Position numbers and translations under genes: made by a program
The notes under the pieces: generated by a model
Databases searched by the model: none
The model's input: the letters and a program-made list of their open reading frames with translations, nothing else
Told to the model about the DNA's origin: nothing
Shown: piece after piece, positions 35,834-44,487 of the stretch
How positions within the stretch are numbered: position 1 is the stretch's first letter
Layout of the letters: the number at the start of each line of letters is the position of its first letter
From: Azorhizobium sp965227945
Lineage (GTDB): Bacteria > Pseudomonadota > Alphaproteobacteria > Rhizobiales > Xanthobacteraceae
DNA: 64,000 nucleotides
Reading direction: 5' to 3'
Assembly: GCA_965227945.1 (NCBI GenBank)
Contig: CBDDGQ010000006.1
Coordinates: 2,418,001 to 2,482,000, forward strand

Positions 35834-36438
35834 CCTCGCGCTCCAGCTGTCTCGCGGCATCGGGTGATGCCGGCACGCACCGCTCGCGGGACGCGACGGT
35901 TTGGGAGACGCTGGCCGAACCCTGCCGGACGCATGGTTGACGTATCTGCGACCGACCGGAGGCGAGGGTCTGCCTGCGGCGATCGTTTTTCGCGATGGCG
36001 GCAGCCTAGATCGCGTCGCAGGCGGACGCAATGGGTGGTCCGGCGGCGGCTCTGGCGGAGGCCGGTTGCGATCCAGCCGGGGCGATCCGGTGGGGCCTCC
36101 GAGCGGCGTCGGCGACGCGCCTGCGTGTGCCGTAACCCGGTGTCTCAAGCGCGGCCCTTCGGGGCCATGCGCGTATAAACGCGGCATGGCACAGCTTGCG
36201 CCGGAACGGCGTCGCCGTTGACCGTAGATCCACTGAAGCACAATGATTTGCGGCCTTAATAGTTCCAGAAAATAGCAATAAATATTTTACGTAATCGATG
36301 ATTTTTTCCTAGGATCTCATTGGGAGAGGGCCGTATCGTTTCAGAAATAGCAATTGACAAATGGTTCTCAGATCCTCCCCAAGGCGGAGACTGGCGCCAT
36401 ATCACTGAGGCTTGGGCGGTATCCGCCCGGAGGCGATC
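35834..36438. other. Gene-free region
   Basis: About 600 bp between divergent genes. The left part is GC-rich with no recognisable coding sequence. The right part (36240-36370) is AT-rich (many A/T runs) and probably holds the promoter for the mannose gene cluster. I see no RNA gene or terminator. Confidence 0.5.
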
Positions 36439-37386
36439 ATGCCCATCGAACGCGCCCAAACGCAGGTCATCCCCAAGCCGTGGGGGCGCACAGATCTGCG
36501 CCCCTGGCACGTGGGCGCGGCCGACGGGCCGGCTGTCGGAGAAATTGCGTTCACGCGCAATGGCTTGGCGGAGCCGCACCTGCTGCTGAAGCTGCTGTTC
36601 ACCAGCGCGCCTCTGTCCATCCAGGTCCACCCGGACGACGCCTTCGCCCATCTCAAGGGCGAACCCAACGGCAAGACCGAGGCCTGGTATATCCTCGCCG
36701 CCGCCCCGGATGCCGCCGTCGCCCTGGGCCTTCGGACGACCCTGTCCACCCCCCAGCTCCGCGCCGCCATTGCCGATGGATCGGTGGCCGATCTGGTGCG
36801 CTGGCAGCCGGTGGTGGCGGGCGACGCGATCCTGGTGCCCGCCGGCACCATCCATGCCCTGGGCGCCGGACTGGTGGTGGCGGAAATCCAGCAGCGCAGC
36901 GACACCACCTACCGCCTGTTTGATTTCGGCCGCGGGCGCACGCTGCATCTGGAGGAGGCGCTGGCCGTGGCGCACGCCTGCCCCGCCGGTCCCCGCCCCG
37001 CGCCCTGGCCGCTCACCGAGGCCCGCACCTTGCTGGCCGCCAGCCCGTATTTCGTCCTGGAGCGCCTCGTCCTCGGCGCCGGCAGCCGCTGGGCTCTGAA
37101 CGCCACACCGGAGACGTGGCTGCTGGTGATCGAGGGCGAGGCCCAGTGTGGAACCGCTGCGGTCACCGTGGGCGAGGCCATGGTCTCGGAGCGCGACCAC
37201 ACACCGCTGACCGCCGGACCTGTCGGCGCCACCGCTCTGCTGGCCTATGCGGCGGCCCGGCCGCTGGCCGGATTGCTGGACAGTCTCGATGCGCCCGCCG
37301 TCGGCCGGTCCACGGCCCCCGTCCTGCCTCCGGAGGCGCTGTCGGACACCGTATGGGCCCCTGTCGCCCCGGAGTTGCGCCCATGA
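36439..37386 (+). CDS. Mannose-6-phosphate isomerase, class I, short type
   Basis: A 315-aa protein from ATG 36439 (MPIERAQTQVIPKPWGRTDL) with GGAGG 6 nt upstream. It has the zinc-site and catalytic motifs of type I phosphomannose isomerase: IQVHPDDAFAHL, GKTEAWYIL and VPAGTIHALGAGLVVAEIQQ, then the cupin-like C-terminus. It interconverts fructose-6-P and mannose-6-P. The length fits the short Bacillus ManA-like form. Its stop overlaps the start of the next gene, so it is translationally coupled to the glycosyltransferase. That suggests it supplies mannose precursors to it. Confidence 0.9.
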   Translation: MPIERAQTQVIPKPWGRTDLRPWHVGAADGPAVGEIAFTRNGLAEPHLLLKLLFTSAPLSIQVHPDDAFAHLKGEPNGKTEAWYILAAAPDAAVALGLRTTLSTPQLRAAIADGSVADLVRWQPVVAGDAILVPAGTIHALGAGLVVAEIQQRSDTTYRLFDFGRGRTLHLEEALAVAHACPAGPRPAPWPLTEARTLLAASPYFVLERLVLGAGSRWALNATPETWLLVIEGEAQCGTAAVTVGEAMVSERDHTPLTAGPVGATALLAYAAARPLAGLLDSLDAPAVGRSTAPVLPPEALSDTVWAPVAPELRP

Positions 37387-39668
37387 CCCCAATGACCCCC
37401 ATGACTCGCGTCGCCTTCATCGGCAATTCGCTGCCGCGCCGCTGCGGCATCGCCACCTTCACCAGCGACCTGCAACAAGCGGTGGCGGCGTCGCGCCCCG
37501 AGGTGAAGACCCTGATCGTCGCCATGAATGACCAGGGGCACGCCTATGACTACCCGCCGGTGGTGCGCCTGCAGATCCATGACGAGAAGGTGGCCGATTA
37601 TGTCCACGCCGCCGACGTGCTCAATGCCGCCCAGGTGGATGTGGTGTCCCTCCAGCACGAATTCGGCATCTTCGGCGGCGAGGCGGGCGAGCATGTGATG
37701 GCGCTCCTCTCCCGCCTGTCCATGCCCATCGTCACCACCTTGCATACGGTGCTGGCAGATCCCACCCCAACGCAGCGGGCGGTGACCGAGAAGATCGTCG
37801 ATGTCTCCGCCCGCATCATCGTCATGGCCGACAAGGCGCAGCAGCTGCTGCAGCAGGTCTATGGCGTCGCGGCGGACAAGATCGAGGTCATCCCCCACGG
37901 CATTCCCGACGTGCCATTCAGCGAACCCGAACAGGCCAAGGCGATCTTCGGCTTCAGCGGCCGCCCGGTCATTCTCACCTTCGGCCTGCTCTCTCCCGGC
38001 AAGGGCATCGAGGTGATGATCGATGCCATGCCGCTGATCCTGGCGCGCTGTCCGGACGCCGCCTACGTGGTGCTGGGCGCGACCCATCCGAACCTGGTGC
38101 GCCAGCAGGGCGAGGCCTATCGCGAGAGCCTGGTGGCGCGCGCCCGGGCGCTGGGCGTGCAGGACAATGTGGTGTTTCTCGACCAGTTCGTGGACCAGCC
38201 CACGCTGCTGGGCTTCATCGCCATGTGCGATGTCTATGTCACGCCCTATCTGGGCGAAGAGCAGATGACCTCGGGCACGCTGGCCTACAGCTTCGGCCTC
38301 GGCAAGCCGGTGGTCTCCACGCCGTACTGGCACGCCAGCGAACTGCTGGCGGACGGGCGCGGCGTCTTGGTGCCGTTCGGCGACTCCATCGGGATCGGCG
38401 AGGCCATTGCGGCGCTGCTGACCGACATTCCGCGCCGTCAGAGCATGCGTCGGCGCGCCTATGCCACCAGCCGCTCCATGACCTGGCCGCGCACCGCGGA
38501 ACGCTATCTGGCGACCTTCGAGGGCGCGCGCCGCGGCCATCGGCTGCGGATGATCGCCCGGCACAATCGCAGCATCTCCTCGCGCGGGGCGCCGGCGGTG
38601 CCGGACATGCAGACGGTCCATCTGATGGCCATGTGCGACGACACCGGTCTGTTCCAGCATGCGGTCCATTCGGTGCCGGACCGCGCGCATGGCTATTGCG
38701 TGGACGACAATGCCCGCGCCCTGCTGCTGGCGTGCGCCCTGAATGCGCCCGGCGAGCAGCGTCTGCCGGATGCCATGACCTCCCGCTTTGCCGCTTTTGT
38801 CCAACATGCGTGGAATCCGGATATCGGGCGGTTCCGCAATTTCATGAGCTTCGACCGGCGCTGGCTGGAGGACAAGGGCTCTGAAGACAGCCATGGCCGA
38901 ACCCTGTGGGCCTTGGGCGCCTGCGCCCATGGCGACGCCAGCGCCTCGCGGCGGCGCTGGGCGGCGGCCCTGTTCGCCCAGGCGTTGCCGGCCACCGAGC
39001 GCTTCCTCTCGCCCCGGGCGTGGGCCTTCACCTTGCTCGGCCTGGATGCCTATTGCACCGACGGGCGGGACGATCCGGTGGCGACCCACATGCGCTTCTT
39101 GCTGTCGGACCGCCTGATGGCGCTGCTGGCCGCGGTGGAGACGTCCGACTGGGTCTGGTTCGAGGAGGGGCTGTCCTACGACAATGCCCGCCTGCCGCAA
39201 GCCCTGATCCTGACCGGCATGGCCACCGGGACACCGGCCTATGTGGAGGCCGGGCTGCGCACCCTGCGCTGGTTGACTTTGCTGCAGACCACGCCCAGCG
39301 GCGGGTTCCGGCCGGTGGGCTCGGACAGCTTCGGCGACCGACGCTCGGCGCCGCGCACATTCGACCAGCAGCCGCTGGAAGCCACCGCCGCCATCTCCGC
39401 CTGCCTTGCCGCGTGGCGCGCGGATGGCAATGTCCATTGGAAGGCCGATGCCGCGCAGGCCTTCGCCTGGTTCCTTGGCAGCAATGATCTGAATCTCCCG
39501 CTGGTCGATCTCGAGACCGGCAGCTGTCGCGACGGGCTGCATCCGGACCGGGCGAATGAAAACCGCGGCGGCGAATCCGTGGTATCCTATCTCCTCAGTC
39601 TGGTGGAAATCCGTCAACTGGCGCGGGCCAGCGCCGCGCTCGCGCCGCTGCACACCTTGCGGGCCTGA
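37383..39668 (+). CDS. Two-domain glycosyltransferase: GT4 domain plus C-terminal helical domain
   Basis: A 761-aa protein; ATG 37383 overlaps the PMI stop by 4 nt. Residues 1-385 form a GT-B fold GT4 enzyme: LPRRCGIATFTSDL, VVSLQHEFGIFGGEAGEHV, VIPHGIPDVPF, LTFGLLSPGKGIEVMI and a donor-site EX7E-like region GEEQMTSGTLAYSFGLGKPV. Residues about 410-761 form a separate helical domain with GYCVDDNARALLLA, EDSHGRTLWALG and RTFDQQPLEATAAISA, resembling (alpha/alpha) toroid glycoside-processing domains. Flanking PMI and GH130 genes suggest a mannosyl donor and a mannoside product. The C-terminal domain's activity is unknown. Confidence 0.85.
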   Translation: MTPMTPMTRVAFIGNSLPRRCGIATFTSDLQQAVAASRPEVKTLIVAMNDQGHAYDYPPVVRLQIHDEKVADYVHAADVLNAAQVDVVSLQHEFGIFGGEAGEHVMALLSRLSMPIVTTLHTVLADPTPTQRAVTEKIVDVSARIIVMADKAQQLLQQVYGVAADKIEVIPHGIPDVPFSEPEQAKAIFGFSGRPVILTFGLLSPGKGIEVMIDAMPLILARCPDAAYVVLGATHPNLVRQQGEAYRESLVARARALGVQDNVVFLDQFVDQPTLLGFIAMCDVYVTPYLGEEQMTSGTLAYSFGLGKPVVSTPYWHASELLADGRGVLVPFGDSIGIGEAIAALLTDIPRRQSMRRRAYATSRSMTWPRTAERYLATFEGARRGHRLRMIARHNRSISSRGAPAVPDMQTVHLMAMCDDTGLFQHAVHSVPDRAHGYCVDDNARALLLACALNAPGEQRLPDAMTSRFAAFVQHAWNPDIGRFRNFMSFDRRWLEDKGSEDSHGRTLWALGACAHGDASASRRRWAAALFAQALPATERFLSPRAWAFTLLGLDAYCTDGRDDPVATHMRFLLSDRLMALLAAVETSDWVWFEEGLSYDNARLPQALILTGMATGTPAYVEAGLRTLRWLTLLQTTPSGGFRPVGSDSFGDRRSAPRTFDQQPLEATAAISACLAAWRADGNVHWKADAAQAFAWFLGSNDLNLPLVDLETGSCRDGLHPDRANENRGGESVVSYLLSLVEIRQLARASAALAPLHTLRA

Positions 39669-39697
39669 TCTTACCTGCAGGTCATTCCCGTCCCCTT

Positions 39698-41023
39698 GTG
39701 TCTCTCACCACAGACGAGACCGATTTGACCTGTGCCAGCTTCCTTAATCGACAGGCCCTTCATTTGCGGCCCGATCCCGCACGCGTGCTCGTCCGCCCCT
39801 TCAAGCCAGCCACCGAGCCGCGCGACCTCAACCCCACAGACAAGACCCGGGCCAACCATATCGTCGACCGGGTGCTGGCTCTGCCACCAGAGGAGGCGGC
39901 GGCCCAGCTGGCCGACGTGCTGCACAACTTCCAGGGCCGGCACCGCAATCTCCTCGCCACCTTCGAGGCCCGCGCCGACGACATGGAAGAGGCCTTTTCG
40001 CTACATGCTGCCTTCACGCCCATGCAGCGGCAATTGGTGGGCGCCTATTTCCTCCACGAATATTCCTTCGAGGCCGCGGCATTGTTCAATCCGAGCATTG
40101 TGCTGCACCCCGACCAGGCGGGGACGCCGGAGGGGAGCTGCCGCTTCATCCTCAGCCTGCGGGCGGTCGGGGAGGGGCATATCTCGTCTCTGACCTTCCG
40201 GTCCGGCTGCATCGCGCGCGATGGCGCGGTGAGCGTGGATCCGCCGGTGCGGCTGGCCGCCATCCCGCGCATCGTCGCGCGCGCGCCCGGCGCCGACGGG
40301 GATCATGTGGATGTGGCCTTTAAGGCGGAAGAGGACATCAGCGAGCGGGTGATCTTCCCCATCACCCCGGCGCAGTCCAATGGCATCGAGGATGCCCGGT
40401 TCGTGGCCTTCAAGGACGAGGGGCGGACCACCTATTACGCCACCTACACGGCCTATAGCGGCCAGGCCATCCGCTCCGAACTGCTGGAAACCACAGACTT
40501 CACCACCTTCCGCATGGCGCCCCTGCGCGGCAGCGCCGCGCGCAACAAGGGCATGGCCCTGTTCCCCCGCAAGATCGACGGGCGCTTTGCCATGATCGCC
40601 CGGCAGGACAATGAGAACCTCTACCTGCTCTCCTCCGACGACCTCACCCTGTGGGAGGGCGGCACCGCGATCCTGCGGCCGCAGTTCCCGTGGGAGTTCG
40701 TGCAGATCGGCAATTGCGGCTCGCCGGTGGAACTGGATGAGGGCTGGCTCATGCTCACCCATGGGGTCGGGCCGGTGCGGCGCTATTCCATCGGCGCGGC
40801 ATTGCTGGACAAGAAGGACCCCTCCAAGGTGCTGGCCCGCTCGCGGGTGCCGCTGGTCCATCCGGAATCCTCCGAACGGGAGGGCTATGTGCCGAACGTG
40901 GTCTACACCTGCGGCGCCATGCGCCACCACGATCTGATTGTGCTGCCTTACGCCGTGTCGGACACCTTCTCGACCTTCGCCACCATCAAGATCTCCGCCT
41001 TGCTGGCGACCATGGAGGGCTGA
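39698..41023 (+). CDS. GH130 family glycoside phosphorylase/hydrolase (mannoside phosphorylase-like)
   Basis: A 441-aa protein starting at GTG 39698, 29 bp after the glycosyltransferase. It has the five-bladed propeller pattern of GH130: FNPSIVLHP, GHISSLTFRSG, SNGIEDARFVAF (family IEDxR site, Glu231-Asp232), KGMALFPRKIDGRFAMIARQ and NCGSPVELDEGWLMLTHGVG. Known GH130 enzymes phosphorolyse or hydrolyse beta-1,4- or beta-1,2-mannosides. An N-terminal helical extension of about 120 residues (RANHIVDRVLALPPEEAAAQ) precedes the propeller, as in the longer subgroup. With PMI and GT it forms a small mannoside make-and-break gene set. Confidence 0.85.
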   Translation: MSLTTDETDLTCASFLNRQALHLRPDPARVLVRPFKPATEPRDLNPTDKTRANHIVDRVLALPPEEAAAQLADVLHNFQGRHRNLLATFEARADDMEEAFSLHAAFTPMQRQLVGAYFLHEYSFEAAALFNPSIVLHPDQAGTPEGSCRFILSLRAVGEGHISSLTFRSGCIARDGAVSVDPPVRLAAIPRIVARAPGADGDHVDVAFKAEEDISERVIFPITPAQSNGIEDARFVAFKDEGRTTYYATYTAYSGQAIRSELLETTDFTTFRMAPLRGSAARNKGMALFPRKIDGRFAMIARQDNENLYLLSSDDLTLWEGGTAILRPQFPWEFVQIGNCGSPVELDEGWLMLTHGVGPVRRYSIGAALLDKKDPSKVLARSRVPLVHPESSEREGYVPNVVYTCGAMRHHDLIVLPYAVSDTFSTFATIKISALLATMEG

Positions 41024-41113
41024 CGACGGGGTGCGCCGCACGGCGAAAGGCCGGCGTCGCACCTTGGCCATGACGGGACGCGGCGGCCGCGTCCCCCAGG
41101 TCGCGCGTGCGTG

Positions 41114-41226
41114 TCAGCCACCGGACACCTGCGCCACCGCATCGCGGATGACATCGGCCACCGCCTCGGGTTGCGAGAGCAGGGACATGTGGCTGGCGTG
41201 CAGTTCGGATGTCCGGCCTTGAGGAT
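41114..41226 (-). pseudogene. C-terminal remnant of an alpha/beta hydrolase
   Basis: On the minus strand the sequence reads RTSELHASHMSLLSQPEAVA, then DVIRDAVAQVSGG and a stop at 41114. This is the typical end of an alpha/beta hydrolase, with the catalytic His in ASHMSLLSQP. No start or lid or nucleophile region lies upstream; instead the MarR gene begins at 41282. The 5' part was lost, probably when the neighbouring lower-GC genes arrived. Confidence 0.65.
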
Positions 41227-41281
41227 CCGCCTTCGAATGCGAAGCCCATCCCCATAGCCACGCATTGCAGGTGATCAGCGA

Positions 41282-41743
41282 TTATTCTTGAGCAGGCCCG
41301 CTCGCGCGCGCGCGCCGCCGGCGTGAGACAAGCTCGCCTTCGATGCGCCGTAACGTCAAGGTTAGGGAATTGATCCTGGCAGGATCATCCGCGATTCCTC
41401 CCAATAACCGCTCCCATTCCTCGCCGAGCCGCCGTCGGCTCTCGCGCGCGAGGGGCGTTGGATAGAGGCTTACCCGCCGCGCATCATTCGCGTCAGGCTC
41501 GCGACTTACCAGCCCCTTTTCCTCAAGGCCGCGCAGAACCCTGCTGAAATTGCTGGACGTCAGAAGCGTGGCCTCGGACGCCCCGCGCGCGGAGATGCCC
41601 GGGTTGCGACTGATAAACCGCATAACACTGCTCTCAATGGGCGTGCATGTCCCGATCGCTGGATCGCCCGGTGGTTGGATCAGGCGTCCAACCGCGAGGA
41701 TCAGCTCTGCGAGCTCGGAAAGGCTGGGAGTGTCGTCGTCCAC
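41282..41743 (-). CDS. MarR-family transcriptional regulator
   Basis: A 153-aa protein if started at GTG 41743 (VDDDTPSLSELAELILAVG); TTG 41764 is an alternative, and neither has a strong ribosome-binding site. Winged-helix region: CTPIESSVMRFISRNPGISA, then TLLTSSNFSRVLRGLEEKGL and DANDARRVSLYPTPLARE, the MarR wing. The basic C-terminus ends RRRRARASGPAQE. It is divergent from an SDR gene, the usual arrangement for a MarR repressor and its target. The inverted repeats between them support local control. Confidence 0.85.
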   Translation of the reverse strand: MDDDTPSLSELAELILAVGRLIQPPGDPAIGTCTPIESSVMRFISRNPGISARGASEATLLTSSNFSRVLRGLEEKGLVSREPDANDARRVSLYPTPLARESRRRLGEEWERLLGGIADDPARINSLTLTLRRIEGELVSRRRRARASGPAQE

Positions 41744-41773
41744 GGCAGCACTAGTCCCTATCAAATAATAACT

Positions 41774-41807
41774 ATTGTATGATAACTGTTTCCTGATAGC
41801 ATACAAT
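41774..41807. promoter_or_regulatory. Inverted repeat in the MarR/SDR divergent region
   Basis: ATTGTATG (41774-41781) and CATACAAT (41800-41807) are perfect 8-bp arms 18 bp apart, in a strongly AT-rich stretch just upstream of the MarR start. ACAATTGT (41803-41810) is an additional small palindrome. A plausible MarR operator. Confidence 0.5.
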
Positions 41808-41956
41808 TGTCTAGTCCGGACGGCGATGAGCAGGCCGGTCTGGCCCTCGGGCAGTCCGGGGGCACCCGCAAGCACCGAAGCCCAAAATGTGACGTCCGGG
41901 CCTGGGGAAGACCGCTTTCCAGGTTCGCCAACCGGCGGCCAAACAGGAGATCTGGA

Positions 41957-42721
41957 ATGCGTTTCAACCACAAGATCGTAGTCGTTACCGGAGCAAGCAA
42001 AGGCATTGGCAAGGCTGTCGCCACTCGGTTCGCAAGTGAGGGCGCGACGGTCGTAATCAATTACGCTCATAGCGCGCTCGCTGCTGATGCTCTCGTCTCG
42101 GATCTGAGCGATCAGGGCCTCAACGCCACAGCATTTCAGGCGGACGTGAGCAAAGCGACGGAGCGACGAGGGCTCATCGATCACGTCATACACGCGTTCG
42201 GTCGCATAGACATCCTGGTGAGCAACGCCGGGATTGACCACTTCGGAAAATTGGAGGAAATCACCGAAGAGGACTTTTCGCGAGTATTCTCGCTGAATGT
42301 CGCAGGACAACTATTCGTTGCCCAAGCCGCAGTCCCGCATATGAAGGCAGGCAGCCGCATCGTGCTGACCTCGTCAATAAGCGCTCGCCACTCGGTCTTT
42401 CATCATACGCTCTATGCCGCAAGCAAAGCCGCGGTTTCTGCGATGGTTCTCAATCTCGCAGCGGAACTGGGCTTGCGTGGGATCAACATCAACGCTGTGG
42501 CGCCGGGCGGGACGGATACGGACATGGCAAAAGAGACGGGCAAACTCTATGTCCGTCCAGCCCTGGCAGGGGTGCCGTTCGATGTATTGATGAAGGCCAG
42601 TTCTGCTCTGCAGCGCATGGGGCGACCCGAGGAGATCGCTGGCGCTGTCGCATTCCTTGCGTCCGAGGACGCATCGTTCGTCACGGGCAGCACCCTCGCA
42701 GTCGACGGGGGAGAGTATTGA
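41957..42721 (+). CDS. SDR family oxidoreductase
   Basis: A 254-aa protein from ATG 41957 (MRFNHKIVVVTGASKGIGKA) with AGGAG 8 nt upstream. Classical SDR motifs: TGASKGIG, SNAGIDHF (replacing NNAG), catalytic Ser in VLTSSISARHS and YAASKAA. It ends VDGGEY. Lower GC than the genome average. It heads a two-gene set divergent from the MarR gene; such MarR-SDR pairs often respond to electrophiles or phenolics, which is inference here. Confidence 0.9.
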   Translation: MRFNHKIVVVTGASKGIGKAVATRFASEGATVVINYAHSALAADALVSDLSDQGLNATAFQADVSKATERRGLIDHVIHAFGRIDILVSNAGIDHFGKLEEITEEDFSRVFSLNVAGQLFVAQAAVPHMKAGSRIVLTSSISARHSVFHHTLYAASKAAVSAMVLNLAAELGLRGININAVAPGGTDTDMAKETGKLYVRPALAGVPFDVLMKASSALQRMGRPEEIAGAVAFLASEDASFVTGSTLAVDGGEY

Positions 42722-42792
42722 GGCGTCCGATCTTGAACGGATACGTTAGCCAACTGCGGTGTCGCTGCCCTCTCCACAAAAAGGAAAGCAAT

Positions 42793-43416
42793 ATGAATGT
42801 TCTGATCGTTGGCGCGGCCGGCAAGACCGGGTCGATCATCGTTGAGCGGGCCTTGGCGGCCGGACACGTTGTGACGGCGTTCGTTCACGATGCAACTACG
42901 TATCGCCCACCTGCCAACATCCGCGTGGTCGCCGGAGATGCGACCGATCCGGCGAGCGTGGACAAAGCAATGGCGGGGCAGAATGCCGTGATCGACACGA
43001 TCGGCGGGAACACGCCTTACCGCAAGACAACGCTTGAGCGCAGCGTCGCCGGCGCAGTTGCCGCAGCGATGAAGGCGAACGGTGTGAGGCGCGTCATCGT
43101 CATCAGCGCGTTCGGCGTCGGCGACTCGGCTGACCAGGTGGGCTGGTTCGTAGAGCACGTGATTGTGCCGACGTGGCTGCGCGGCTCGACCGAAGACAAG
43201 GCTGCGATGGAAGCGGTCGTCCGCGCGAGCGGCATTGCCTTCGTCATCGTCCGCCCCGCGATGCTTACTGACGACGCTGCCACCGGGCACGTAAAAGTGT
43301 TTCAGGGACACGACACCGCCCACAAGATCACCCGCGCTGACGTCGCGCAATTCTGCGTCGATCAACTGACGAGCGACGAACACGTGGGCAACGCGGTGAC
43401 GATCGCCAACTCGTGA
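42793..43416 (+). CDS. NAD(P)H-binding atypical SDR (NmrA/YwnB-like)
   Basis: A 207-aa protein from ATG 42793 (MNVLIVGAAGKTGSIIVERA) with AAGGA 8 nt upstream. Atypical SDR: glycine motif GAAGKTG, then VVAGDATDPASVDKAMAGQN, VIVISAFGVGDSAD and FVIVRPAMLTDD, typical of NAD(P)H-binding SDR5/NmrA-like proteins. It lies 71 bp after the SDR on the same strand. Likely a redox sensor or small-molecule reductase; no substrate can be named. Confidence 0.88.
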   Translation: MNVLIVGAAGKTGSIIVERALAAGHVVTAFVHDATTYRPPANIRVVAGDATDPASVDKAMAGQNAVIDTIGGNTPYRKTTLERSVAGAVAAAMKANGVRRVIVISAFGVGDSADQVGWFVEHVIVPTWLRGSTEDKAAMEAVVRASGIAFVIVRPAMLTDDAATGHVKVFQGHDTAHKITRADVAQFCVDQLTSDEHVGNAVTIANS

Positions 43417-43452
43417 AGGAGCGTCGCCCACGGGGGGGGTGAGCGCGGACGA

Positions 43453-43690
43453 TCTACGCGTCCGGCTGGGCTGTCGCGATTGCGCGAGGGCCGCCCCGAG
43501 TTGATCGGCGATCTGACCGAACAGCGCGCGCTCGCGTCGTCGTCGCCCCTCCGCCAGGGACTGAAGTCGAGCCAGTCCGCGCCGTCCTTCTGGGCATCCA
43601 GCCTCCCGGTGATCAGATTATTGAGGGAGCACACCGAAGCCCCAGCCACCGCGGATGGCGAAGACCCAACCCTCGCGCAGGCTGAGTTCG
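43453..43690 (-). pseudogene. Frameshifted remnant of a KAP-family P-loop NTPase
   Basis: Minus strand. SLREGWVFAIRGGWGFG matches the region just before the Walker A Lys-Ser. After a frame change it continues CSLNNLITGRLDAQKDGADW and LDFSPWRRGDDD, and after another frame change ALFGQIADQLGAALAQSR. These three pieces in order match the N-terminal NTPase of KAP proteins (FAI-GPWG-GK, LDF-PWR-GDED, RALF--IA--L). At least two frameshifts and the loss of the remainder make it a relic. Confidence 0.6.
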
Positions 43691-44088
43691 CCCGGAGCAT
43701 CCGATCCTGCCCGCCGTGCGGATCGGCGTCTCCGCGCCGATGCCACTGTCGAGCGGTTGGGCCCGCGTTGTCTCATCATCGGGATTGGCCCGCCTGACGA
43801 GATTCGAACAGCATGTGGGCCGGGTCCGTACACTGCATGTCTGGTTACCCAGCCGTGCTCTCTAGAAGCCACCATTCTGCTTTTGGCTCCATGGCACCCC
43901 CAGATCTGAAAGAAAAAGTCGCCCTAAACCGGATTCCGCCAGAGGCGGTAAAGGGTCATATTCGCCCAGGCCCCGGCGACACCTGTCACCCGTCCATCCC
44001 TTCCCCATCCTCCCAATGTCGCCCCAGCGCGTTTCGGGGCGGGCCCGGAACGCCATCCTTCAGGGGAGCGGCGGGTGTCAGCCAGACC

Positions 44089-44280
44089 ATTTCGCGAGAC
44101 GGAACCGATCTCGTCAAAGCCTGTGAAAGCTGTCTGAAACCGGTCGCCGGCCGCAAGGGCTGTTTCATCGCCTACATCCGCCCGGCTGGCGTGCTCTCCA
44201 TTGCCTTGGGCCACACCAATGCCCCCTGGCTGCAGCGCTCGCATGGCGCACTTTCAGACATCGCTTTGATCGACGTTTAA
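44089..44280 (+). pseudogene. Fragment resembling a phage-type lysozyme (GH24) N-terminus
   Basis: The frame reads ISRDGTDLVKACESCLKPVA and later AGVLSIALGHTNA. This resembles the start of GH24 lysozymes (LIK-FEG, catalytic Glu, then AGV-TIGYGHT). The catalytic Glu of KACESC aligns. The frame ends at 44280, far too short for a lysozyme (usually 140 aa or more). It is adjacent to tRNA-Thr, a typical prophage integration site. The assignment rests on short motifs. Confidence 0.4.
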
Positions 44281-44412
44281 GGGGCTAAAAACGCATCGCG
44301 CGCGGGTGACACATGATCCTGCGCGCTACAGGAAGCGCGCGCCGAGATCGGATTGCTCGGGGCACCGCGTGCCAGCTCATGGGCGTTTGGCCCCACGGGG
44401 ATGATGGGCCGC

Positions 44413-44487
44413 TGGTGCCGGTTGAGGGGATTGAACCCCCGACCTTCGGTTTACAAAACCGCTGCTCTACCGCTGAGCTAAACCGGC
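44413..44487 (-). tRNA. tRNA-Thr (TGT)
   Basis: Minus strand GCCGGTTTAGCTCAGCGGTA starts the cloverleaf. The anticodon loop TTTGTAA gives TGT, the T-arm is GGGGGTTCAATCCCC, the acceptor end is AACCGGCA and CCA is encoded. The top anticodon-stem pair looks mismatched (G-A). Confidence 0.93.

Noticed and set aside
35901..36221. Plus-strand frame of about 106 codons in the gap before the PMI gene
   Set aside because: Low-complexity Gly/Arg-rich, no motif, and overlapping frames on both strands.
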